Origin: Saururus chinensis
Lineage: Eukaryota; Streptophyta; Magnoliopsida; Piperales; Saururaceae
Direction of reading: 5' to 3'
Length of the DNA: 64,000 nucleotides
Assembly (NCBI GenBank): GCA_035235625.1
Contig: CP141140.1
Location: 42,589,351-42,653,350 of the forward strand
A program made the translations under genes and the position numbers. The notes below the pieces were generated by a model. The model was given only the letters and a program-made list of their open reading frames with translations. It was not told the DNA's origin and made no database searches. Shown in pieces: positions 22,861 to 33,000 of the stretch (positions within the stretch are counted from its first letter, which is position 1; each line of letters opens with the position of its first letter).

Positions 22861-24240
22861 TGTGTGGGTGTTTATGTTTGCGCGCTCAGGTAAGTAGTAT
22901 CATGGATCTACTCTTACCTGTTTGATCCAGTGCCCCATGAGCATTGGTGTGCCTTACCTTCGGAAAAGTCCATAGCGTCTAGTCACTCCCCGGAGGTTAA
23001 GGTGTTGCCCCAGTGGCATTCTTTTCCATTTCGACGCTGGAGCTTATTAGTTGTAATGAGCTTCAGTGGTCGTTGATATGTGTACGATTATGAGTACGAC
23101 TGTATGTGTATGAGCAGGACTGTAAGTGTATGAGTATGAGTAAGACTGTAAGAGCATGTATGAGCAGGACTGTTAGCGTATGAGTATGAGCACGACTGTA
23201 AGAGTATGAGTACGATTGTGAGAATATGTTTCTGAGTAAGACAGTAAGTATGGTTTTGTGCAGACTGTACGAGTAAGGTCGTACGAGTCTAATTGTACGA
23301 GTAAGGTCGTACATGTATGTGTAAGCTGTATGAGTGAGCATACGATTGTACGAGTAAGGTCGTACAAGTATGCGTATGTTGTATGAGTATGCGTACGGTG
23401 GTGCGAGTAAGTTGTATGACCCTGGATAAGGGTGTTTGTGTAAGTTGATTGGATATTATGATTTTGGCACAATGGTGCCTTCGGTATGTTTGTGGCACGA
23501 TGGTGCCTTTGGTATGATCGTATGCGTATGTGCACGATATGATTATATTATATTGATATGCTTCTGCTTCATGTTTGAGTTGCATGACGCATGTGATTAT
23601 GAACTTGTGAGTTCACCGTTTGGGGTTTCCCCTACTGGGTATTTTCCTACTGAGTATGAAAATACTCACCCTGCTATTTTTAGCCCCGTTGTACGGGAGG
23701 TTTTGCAGGTTGTGCGGAGAGCTCCTGGAGATGGACACTCGTTTCAGCGGTGGATTGATTCCCGTTGACTCAGGTATCTGCTTGACTCTCTGCGAGTTTA
23801 TTTGTGCCACGATCTCCTGTATTGAGCGAGATGAGACTTTAAGATGTTTTATTCTGGACTTTCATTTGGATCAGTCTATGGACTGTTATGGGACTTGTAC
23901 TCAGGGATGCCTGGGAGAGTGATTTGTATTTAAAAGTCTATGATCATAGCAAATTTATTCGTACGGTTGTTTTCGAGTAGCGCCTGAGGATATTTGCTTT
24001 GGCCGTACGATGTTTAACCGTATGATGTTTTAAATTATAAACAGGTTTTGGATTTTATCGTTTTGACTCCGATTTATGGAAAGAAAAAAAAATTCTATGA
24101 GTTTTGAGAAAAAGGGATAAAAAATCTCGGGCGTTACAATTTGCAATTGTTACAAATCTACATATTTATTACCCACCCATTTGCCCAATAGATAATAACT
24201 AACAAGGTATAAATAATGATTGAGAAAATGGCTAATAGGG

Positions 24241-25274
24241 TCTAGGTGAAATTTTGGGAAGCACTTGTGAATACCCTACCTATTGATAGTCCTACCATAA
24301 AACATCCCATTTATTTATATTCCGAAGACCAACATAGTCGTTTAGTTACCCATTTCGTTTATTTCAATTTACAATTTTTGAATATTATACAATATTTTTC
24401 TTTGCCAATCAAAGCCATGCATATGTTTCAAACAGTAAATAGTATCTATTTCTTTCACTTACTTTCACATTTCTATTAAATATACATTGTAATCATGTGA
24501 TGGTACATTTTTCAATTTAAAAAATATTCATCTTCCTAGGCACTTAGTATACATAGGTAATATAATAAGCAAATCTCTTAATGATGCTCCCTCTCTCCCA
24601 CATTAAAAGCTAAATTTGGTTTTTCAAAATAAACGAAGTTTAGTTCATTCTGAAAAACCAACTATAGCTATTAATGTACGACATAGAGAGTACTACCATC
24701 CTATGTCAAACATGTGCATCTACATGTGCAGTTTGACTAATTTATTAACATTACATATTACAGAAAGTGCCCCCTTCTGTTGTTAAATAAGAATCATGGC
24801 CGTGTGAACATGTCTCAATGCGTCCAATTGATCAGTTATGAAAAAAGTGATGTTGCCTCAAAAACTAGTCAGCAATTAGTTAGAGCTTATCAATGTGGTG
24901 GACTAGACCTATGGTTCTTTATGAACTTCAAAGTCTTTATGAACTTCAAAGTCAATAGGAGGAACTTGAGATTAGGCCATTGACTAGCCGGATTAATCTC
25001 TAAAAGACTTTTTTTATGGGCTACCTTGCAATGGTCAAACGTACGTACATAGTTATTGAGGTGTCAAATGCGTGGCGTTGCAATCTACAAAAGTCAATTT
25101 GGGAAATGAATACAAGAATCCAGTGCCAAAGAATAGTAGTAGTTGGAATATTTCAAGCAACTTAATACCGTAGTGAATATTTGTTATTTTTTAATATATT
25201 CTCTTCCAAATTTGCATGACATAAGAGGTATCTACAACTATATTCTTTATCTGGTTAATAAACATAGAAGGAGA
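24241..25274. other. Gene-free AT-rich stretch
   Basis: No exon is recognised. It contains one Stowaway-like MITE (24596-24692) and a small tandem phrase TTTATGAACTTCAAAGTC near 24918-24950. Confidence 0.4.
24596..24692. mobile_element. Stowaway-like MITE
   Basis: The left end is GCTCCCTCTCTCCCACATTA and the right end TAATGTACGACATAGAGAGTA. The middle has complementary TTGGTTTTTCA and TGAAAAACCAA arms, so the whole folds as a hairpin. Confidence 0.6.
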
Positions 25275-25985
25275 TGTTAGAAGTGGGCATTATAAATGGG
25301 TTAAGCCCATATTATTTAGATAGGCATATTAATGGTTATGTGGGTCAAGCCCATATTACTCAAGTGGGTCAAGCCCATTTGGTAGAGAAAGCCCAAGCCC
25401 ACTTCATATTGAATGAGAATATCACATGGGAATTGGTTGAAGGAGTGAATAGTCTCACATCGCCTACGTGAAGGTGATGGTGTTGGTATATAAGGCTTTA
25501 GTTTGGCCTTTCATGTTAGGCCCTTGGGCCAACTCGTGGGGGAGAGAGATGTTGGACCAATGCACCTAGGTGGGCTAACCCACACGCGCGCGCCGCTGTC
25601 TGTCCGGCTCTGTTCAGTTCGGTTCGCACGCGCGGCTAGCCGGGTCGGGTTGGGTTGGGTCAAATTCATTTGGTTTGGTTTTCTATTAACCAAAATGGGT
25701 CCGGTTTGCTTTCACTAAAGGAAGTGTCCGTTAATGGATGGACGCATCGATTGTCTTCAATGGGATTTTCTATAAAACCATGAAAAAACTCTTTCTGCAA
25801 ACAATCCGTTCCGTTCATCTGTGTTCTATGTTAGCATACTCACTGTGGTTCGTTGCATATACCGTGTTGGAGGTGTTCCTATTGTATATGGTTGATCGTC
25901 CAGACGTCCACGAGTCCTAAACACTAGTAGGGAGGCCGAATTCTGTCTTAAGGACAGAGCTGATTGCTTGATTCGATCATAAACA
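25275..25985 (+). mobile_element. Copia-like LTR, solo or fragment
   Basis: It begins TGTTAGAAGTGGGC and ends near GATTCGATCATAAACA. GGTATATAAGGC at about 25488 is a good TATA box. The phrases CACATCGCCTACGTGAAGG and AAACACTAGTAGGGAGGCCG are typical of plant copia-type LTRs from general experience. The flanking five bases (GGAGA and TTCTA) do not match, and no primer-binding site or internal region follows. The exact ends are uncertain. Confidence 0.45.
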
Positions 25986-27909
25986 TTCTAGTAACGTTTC
26001 TCATCATATATAAGGCAAAGGTACGAAAGATAACGGGAAAAACTAAAAAAATGGGCTTTCATGTTAATATATTGGATAGCAGATTTTGGGGTACTTCTTT
26101 TGTTATATTTATGCTAATTATATATTTCCTAAGAGCCTAGATAGTACAAGTCTAGCTCACATGCGTAAGTGTCATTGGCCATTATAGGGCATTAGATTTT
26201 GATTTGAAGGTCATGCTTACCCTACTCACGGGGTAAGCAGGTTTGAATCACAACCCACCCCCTCTATTAGCACAAAGCTCGATTTAACAGTCCACAATGC
26301 CCGGGCTCATGCGATTTATATTAACTACTTTTTTTTATTTTTAAAATGTTATAAAAGAATAATCTTTTTTTTATTTTTAAAATATTATAGAAGAATAATC
26401 TTTCCCAATATTAAAATTGGCCTTTGCAAGGCCAAATTCTTTCTCTTTTAATAAAAAGAGTTAATTTCCAATATAGTTGGTTTTTTTTATGCACAGGGAC
26501 CAGAGACAATCCTACTTTTTTTAAAAGGGTCCGAGGATAATGGAAGAAAACTGACTGGTCATGGAGTTCTCTCTACGTAGTGACAAAGAGCCCAATCAAA
26601 GACCCGTCCCATAAATTTCCAAGTTGCAACTCCTACCAAATCCGTCCACCTCCATCACGGATTTCTACTAAAGTTAGGGTCTTGGAAAATCCCATAACCG
26701 GGTCGGGCCTCATAAACTCTTAATACAGTTCAAAAACCCGGTCATGGTTGGGCCATCGTTAAATAAAGTGGATTAGCACTTGTCCAGCCGGGGAGTTGGA
26801 TTATAATTTAAAATTACTTCCTTTGTCTTATATTAATAGTTATTTTAAAAAATATTAATAATTTTTATTAAATGGTGAAATCAAAAATAAAAAATAAGCT
26901 TATAATATTTATGTAAATACTCATTAATTTAAATTAAACAAAATTAAACTATTAATTTGGAATAATATTTTTTGCTAAATGGAACTATTAATTTAGGATG
27001 GAAGAAATATTATTTGTAAATTTTATGATAAAAAATAAATTTTATAGGATTTTAAATTTTAAGATAAAAGTTTAAATAGATATTTATTTATGAGACATTG
27101 TTAGGACTTTTAAATTTTAAAATGTATTTTGTCAGACATAATGCTATCTTGACATTTTTTTTTAGCAAAGAGCCTACAGACTCAACTATGATTGTTGTTG
27201 TATGGGACTAAGGCGGTAATCATGAGTAAGAATCCTGTAAAATAAGCAATTTTTATTTTGTATCTTTAAGGTCATATTTGACTGAGTTTCTCCGTGCTTA
27301 GCATGTTCTAATTTCTAATTTCCTTGATTATACAAATCTGCATAATTTTAAGAGGTATAATCTGAATTTGATAACAAATGACTGAATAAGTGTTCAATTT
27401 GGAAGAAAATTGTCATGCAGTAAATGTTTGATTTGAAAATTTGAAAGATCAATTACGTGTTAGCTTTTAAAAAATAATCACCCTTCATTATGGAATTGAC
27501 GAATGGTATGTATGTATCACAACTCAAAACACTTTTACCTATGAACCAACTGACCAAGACAAAGGTCACCCCAAGTTTGCCTAAAATATAAGTTTTTTTT
27601 TTCAAATTGGACATTTCTTGTAATATATAGAGAGAGTATAAAGTAATAGAAATATAAGTTCAATGCAAAAAAAAGTACAATAAGAATAATCTTTAAATTA
27701 TCAACAAATCTTAGCACATTTTCCCTCACAACTATATTTAGATATTTATGTATCATGCCAATTCCTGTACTTTTGAGCATCAATATCCTAAGGTTATGTT
27801 TAGCACCTTGATCGGATAAGCTCACAAATTTTTAACTTAATTTTTACCTCTAATGCTTGTAAATTCTAATAGTTGTAAAATTTGTTTATGATGGTATTTC
27901 TACTATGGG
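25986..27909. other. Gene-free AT-rich stretch with a MITE
   Basis: No coding exon is recognised. Two adjacent copies of TAAAATGTTATAAAAGAATAATC/TAAAATATTATAGAAGAATAATC-type sequence near 26340-26402 form a short tandem duplication. One MITE (26816-27008) is listed separately. Confidence 0.4.
26816..27008. mobile_element. Stowaway-like MITE
   Basis: The left end CTTCCTTTGTCTTATATTAA and right end TTAATTTAGGATGGAAGAAA form degenerate inverted repeats around A/T-rich sequence. It is the same family as the 28733, 29226 and 34766 copies. Confidence 0.55.
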
Positions 27910-28574
27910 AAAATTATATAAATAATATTTTTTTTAAAAATATTTATTAAAATAGTATTTGGTTAGACATATTTACAGAATGATGTTATTTTTTGCCATG
28001 AAGATGTCAGCCAGGCGTTGGTGCTTGCGTGGCTTTTTAAATTTTTTTTTTTATGATTTCATCATTTGCAAAGTGAGGACAAAATCAGTATTCATCTTTT
28101 GCAAGGACGAAATCCCTTAATTGATTTATCTTCCTTCCTTCCTCTCTCTCTCCTCTCTCCTCTCTCTCCTTTCTTTTTTTTTATTCACTCTCTCTCCTCT
28201 CTCTTTCGGCTATCTCTCTTCATAGGCTAGGTAGAGAGAGAAAAAGGAGAGTAGATAGAGAGAGTATGAGGAGAGAGAGAGCAAAAAGAGGAGAGTGGAG
28301 AGAAAGAAGAGAGAGAGAAATGAGGGAGAAAGACAAATCAATTAAGGGATTTCGTCCTTTGTAAAGACACAAAGGATGAAATTTGATTTTGTTCTTTCTT
28401 TGTAAAGATAGTGCAAGGATGAAATCACCCAAAGTTTTTTAAAAAAAGAGTCATGCAGGCACCAGTACCCTCTTGGTGCCTACATGACAAAAACTAACTC
28501 CATTTCGATAAATATTTCTAACCGAACACTATTTTAATAAATATTTTTTTAAAAAATATTATTTATATAATTTT
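27910..28574. mobile_element. Foldback element, 665 bp
   Basis: Two arms of about 290 bp are imperfect reverse complements. The outer ends are AAAATTATATAAATAATATT and its complement. Inner matching phrases include GACGAAATCCCTTAATTGAT against ATCAATTAAGGGATTTCGTC. The centre is a CT-rich run followed by a GA-rich run, so pairing can continue almost to the tip. No target duplication was found. It codes for nothing recognisable and could be a MITE or a Mutator-like foldback. Confidence 0.75.
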
Positions 28575-28732
28575 TCCTTCCACTCTTTAAAGTGAAATGC
28601 ATGATCAATGAAACTAAAACATACTTTTCAACAAATTAATCCATTTTAATTATTTATTTCATATTTTCACCATTACTTTCATATTTTAGTTATATTCACA
28701 ATAAATTTCAAAAATATATTATTTTACAAATA

Positions 28733-28842
28733 TACTTCCTTCGTCCTATATTAATAGCTCTATTTAATTGTATAAAATAAACTAAAATTAATATAATTTA
28801 AAAAATTTAATAGAAATATTAATTTAAGATGAAAGGATGATA
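28733..28842. mobile_element. Stowaway-like MITE
   Basis: The left end TACTTCCTTCGTCCTATATT and right end AAGATGAAAGGATGATA are inverted, and the element is flanked by TA-rich sequence. The AGCTCTATTTAATTG phrase is shared with nearby copies. Confidence 0.6.
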
Positions 28843-29225
28843 CCTTTTATTAAAAAATATTACATACACTCACATTCACTTCATGCAAACCTCCATGATG
28901 TGTATGATGCACACATTTAGCACATGTATTGGTACAACTCATATCGCCTATTATATTTTTACTTGTTTAATGCATATTTTTATACTCCCTCGCATAAGCT
29001 TGCATATGTGCAAATATATGAGACATTATACATTGAGATTAATGTTTTCTCTATTCTAAATTAATAGCTTTATATAACAAAAAAGTTTGCTTCATATTAA
29101 TAACTCTATTTTGTTCAATTTAATAGCTCTATTTTGTTCAATTTAAAAGATTGAGTACTTAAAAATAATATCAAGACCTTATTTTTTTTTCTTTTAGATA
29201 TGAGTTTTATACATCAATAAAAACT
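28843..29225. other. A/T-rich stretch with MITE debris
   Basis: Fragments of the AATAGCTCTATTTTGTTCAA type occur twice in tandem (about 29098-29145). These are pieces of Stowaway-like elements. No gene was seen. Confidence 0.4.
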
Positions 29226-29426
29226 ACTTCTTCCGCCCTAAATTAATAGCTATATTTAGGAAAAAAATTATTCATTATTAATAACTCTATTTTGTTAAAT
29301 TTAAATGGTTATGTACTTGAAAAAGAGTATTTTAATTTATTTTTCTTATTTTAGATGTTAGTTTTATGATTTAATAAAAAATATTGTTTTTCTAAATATA
29401 GCTATTAATATAAAATAGAAGAAGTA
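29226..29426. mobile_element. Stowaway-like MITE
   Basis: The left end ACTTCTTCCGCCCTAAATTA and right end TAATATAAAATAGAAGAAGT are inverted repeats. AATAGCTATATTTAGG near the left is mirrored by AAATATAGCTATT near the right. Confidence 0.65.
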
Positions 29427-29503
29427 TTATTTTTTTAAATAGATAAAGAAAATGTATTAAATTTATTTTATAAAATATATAGCACTAAGATTGGAATTGT
29501 AAT

Positions 29504-29690
29504 AAGCTTCACCAGGAATGTCTCTAGTGAAACAATAAGAGCCAACTATTTCGGTTTGTAACGTGTATTTAAAAATGTCCTTTTTTCCGTATTTGAGAAC
29601 ATATTTTTTGAATATTTAAAAATATCTTTTTTATGTGAGTGTACGTGGTTAGCTATTATATCTTCACCCGGGACATCCCTCGTGAAGCTT
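29504..29690. mobile_element. Small MITE-like inverted-repeat element
   Basis: The outer arms AAGCTTCACCAGGAATGTC and GACATCCCTCGTGAAGCTT are reverse complements with a few mismatches, about 28 bp each. No certain target duplication was found. It lies about 400 bp upstream of the FBPase start codon and so borders the promoter. Confidence 0.6.
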
Positions 29691-30090
29691 GACCAAAGGA
29701 ATTACAATTCCGGAGATAGGCCCAAAATCTGGAGGCTGAACCGGTCCGGTCCGATCTAGAGGGAATATCTGTGGAATGCTTTTAGCATTTCTGCGCGAAG
29801 GGGGGTTTTCAGTTTTCAACGACATACCCAGAAGCAGCCAAAGCATAGGCAGTTAGAGGAAGAGCGACATCTAAGAACAAGGCGGGAGAAGAGGGAGAGG
29901 CAGAGAAGGCGAAGGCCATTGGAGGCGTTATCTGCAAGCTAAACCCGGACCCTTCTCCACCGTTGACACCCGATAAGCCACTCCCTCTGTCCCTCCTTCT
30001 GGTCTTGTCCTTAAATTCAGTCCAGTGGAAGCGACAGCTTTCCATTTTTTCTTGCCTTGTACTGGAAACGGGTACGGTGGTGGTAGAGCC
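29691..30090 (+). promoter_or_regulatory. Presumed FBPase promoter and 5' leader
   Basis: This is the interval between the upstream MITE and the start codon. No convincing TATA box was seen. The sequence becomes GC-richer toward the gene, as expected for a TATA-less housekeeping promoter. The start context GAGCCATGG is favourable. The transcription start cannot be fixed from sequence alone. Confidence 0.35.
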
Positions 30091-33000
30091 ATGGACCACG
30101 AGGCGGACGCCTACCGGACGGACCTGATGACCATCACCAGGTTCGTGCTCAATGAGCAGTCCAAACACGTCGAGTCCCGCGGCGACTTCACCATCCTCCT
30201 CAGCAACATCGTCCTCGGCTGCAAGTTCGTCTGCTCTGCCGTCAACAAGGTGATTTCCAACTTGCCCTGCTTCTTCCTGCTCTTCTGACCACTTTCTGGC
30301 ATCATTTTTCATATGGGTCCGGCGGGTTTTGGTTGTTCTTTCGGATTCCCATTGCTTCTTTTCCACTTTTTGAGAGAATTGGGTTCCTCTTTGGAGTGGA
30401 AGAACTGATCGGCCATTCCGTTGCTTCCAGCTGTTGGCTTCTTTAATTAATATTTATTTGGGGCTATGCTTGTTGGGCCTGATTTGCTTTTGGAATCTTT
30501 CAGGCTGGTTCTTCCAGCTGTTGCCATCTGATACCCATCTCTATTTGATTTGGGTTTCTTAAGAATGGAGAAATGGGAGAATCAAATTTTACTCAGGGCT
30601 TGTTTCTTCTTTCTTTTGTCAACTTTGCCGTTTGATATTTCTCGGTCCGGCAATATACGCACTGTGACTTTGATTGCCCAGAGTAGTAAAATTTTTTGAG
30701 TAAATGTCTGAAATAAAGATATTGCGTTCTTCTTTGTTCGCGTTTTCCTTTTATAAGTTAGACACGCTAAAGGGCCTGCATTTCATTTTTAAACAATTCT
30801 CTGCACTTTGATTGCCGGTACAGTAGGAGAGATGGGTTTCTCCCAGAAGTGGAAGAATTGGACTTATGATTTGTTTCGCTTATCTTTTTTTGTGATTTAA
30901 ATGTCTTATCTTGAGGCTCATTCTGAACCTTATTGTGTGCGTTATTAGGGAGAGCTTTGTGTCTTGACGTTTCTCTGTAAGCTTTTTGGCTGATGGATTT
31001 TCTTAATGCATTTGGGGTCTTCCTTTTTTTTTCTGATGGGGATTTGTTGCCTTCCTGCTTGATAGTTATTAGGTGTTTTGTTTTACATTTGGGAGAGAAA
31101 GAGACCTTTTCTTTTTTGGTGACTGTTAATTGACTGGGTATAGATTTAAATTCTGGTCTTATCTGCTCCCTACCGAGGGGCGGCTGGAGCATTTGGAGCA
31201 ATAGGCACCTGGGCGGCTGGCACAAAAAACATAAGGCCCTGGTAGCCATAATCAAGCAATAGGATTATATTAAAAATTTATTTATTTGATAGTGATCCAA
31301 AAGAGTTTTACTCGGATTATTACCTTTTTATACTATCTTGAATATTAATGCTACTTTATAGATATCCATGTATAGCTTTTTCAAAAACGCTCAAATCAAT
31401 CACCAAATAAGAAAATATTCGCTTACTTTGTTTTAACATAAAATTTGCTATACCCAACACCCAATTGACACTTAGTAAGTATTATTTAATTTTTCACGTT
31501 CTATATATCACTCCTTTAGCCTTAGGCTAAATTAGCGTTTTTTTATACTAAACCTTTAAAGAGAGCTCTTCCCACACAACTCTCTCATATTTCTCTCAAA
31601 TTTTAATATTCAAGATATAACTCTACCTCTTTCTCCCCAACAACGAGTTGTATTGATTCTTGAGGTTGGTTTTTTTTTTTATGTTCTAAAATTAAATTTA
31701 TATTCTATTTGAAATTTTATTTTATACTATTCTTATTTTTTAGTATAGTTTCAATTATGATTGTCTTCGTATGTTTTTAAATATTTTTATAATTTAAATA
31801 CAACTTTTAAAATAAGAAAAATTTATTATACCCGAGCCATGCATGTACCTAACCAAACAAGGCATGCAGATAATTCGAATATTTCTTCTCTTTGAGTACA
31901 CATTGTTAGATTGATATCTAAAAGCACATTATGTGCATGGTGCAAAGCCCTGCTAAATAAATTAACGTATTAATAGAAGTCATTTAAATATTATATTTTA
32001 AAAATAATATCTTAGCAAGGGGACGTCAAACCCATATTGGAGCTGTGCAAGAGGGCTAGGGTGTTGCGGGTTTAACTATAAAATGATAGCAAGCGATGCT
32101 ACTAGTACAAGACACAAAACCCCTAATTATAATTTAATGGCCAAGAGGGCTACTAATGTGGGGGACAATCTACAGGCCATGTTCTAACTACGTGCTAATG
32201 TTCTAAGGAGTGCGGGCAGGCTAGATATATTCTATTAACAAAACTTGAAAGTAATAACTTAATTAATAATTTTATATTTAAAATATAAAAATAATAAATT
32301 TAAAATAAATTAATTTTATTAATATATTAATATTATATTAAATATAAATAGTAAACTTAAAATCTCGCCTTACGTCTCAAGTCGCCCTGCCCACTCCACT
32401 CTTAATAGATTAGAAGCAGCTTGTTCTTTCTAGAGTCCTTTTTGGTGCACATGGTACTTGTCACGTAATTGGGTTGATTGTGTATCATTACTTTGGACAG
32501 GCGGGTTTGGCCAAACTCATTGGGCTCGCTGGAGAGACAAATGTTCAGGCAAGTTCTCTGGTCTCTGGAATTGGACATTCGGGTTTCTGTTTTATCAGAT
32601 AAAAATTGGTTAATTTTTTGCCAACGTTCTATAATCAATCACATGTTGTGGCTACAGGGTGAAGAGCAAAAGAAACTTGATGTACTCTCAAATGAAGTCT
32701 TTGTCAAGGCTCTAGTCAGCAGTGGCCGGACAGTAAGTGCTGCGAAACTGGAATATTTCATATGGTTAATGCATTTTCATGTTCTTTATGTAAATCGGAT
32801 GCTTATCCCATCTTTTTGCAGAGTATTCTTGTTTCAGAGGAAGATGAAGAGGCGCACTTTGTGGAACCATCAAAGCGAGGAAGGTATTTCCGTACTTTTT
32901 TAAATTCATCATTTCCTTTTCATCTCTGTTCAGCTGCGTCACTGACTTTTTCTGTTTTTACTGTCGCAGATATTGTGTAGTTTTTGATCCGTTGGATGGA

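Larger units (their letters stand above)
19197..24138 (+). mobile_element. Solo LTR B (family 2), 4.9 kb
   Basis: It starts TGTAAGGTCCCTGA and ends CTCGGGCGTTACA, with perfect 5-bp duplications ATTTG at 19192-19196 and 24139-24143. Contents in order: a family head; a very GC-rich block (about 19490-20420); a mixed block; CTAG-core minisatellite (21380-21690); 100-bp and 47-bp tandem arrays (22400-22860); GTACGAGTAAGG-type simple repeats (23070-23420); and the conserved hairpin GAGTATGAAAATACTC at 23652-23667. No retroelement protein domain was found. The length, 4,942 bp, is large for an LTR. Reading frames in the GC-rich block lack any known domain and are taken as chance. Confidence 0.8.
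19050..24240 (+). pseudogene. hAT BED-finger exon split by LTR B
   Basis: Left of the LTR the sequence reads EGGNRYVVDE-like residues, then AFAPPAKKQRKLTSKV, a typical lead-in to a BED finger, up to about 19192. Right of the LTR (from 24139) the reading continues with ICNCYKS-like residues and decays. The LTR target duplication ATTTG marks the break. Only a short N-terminal fragment of a hAT transposase remains and it contains in-frame stops. Confidence 0.6.

Noticed and set aside
25275-25985. Intact copia element
   Set aside because: There is no primer-binding site after the LTR end, no second LTR and no matching target duplication.
29809-30366. 185-codon minus-strand frame over the FBPase first exon
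   Set aside because: It is antisense to a confident exon and is kept open by that exon's GC-rich codons.
30767-31255. 162-codon minus-strand frame in FBPase intron 1
   Set aside because: Low-complexity Lys/Ser-rich product from T-rich intron sequence; no domain.
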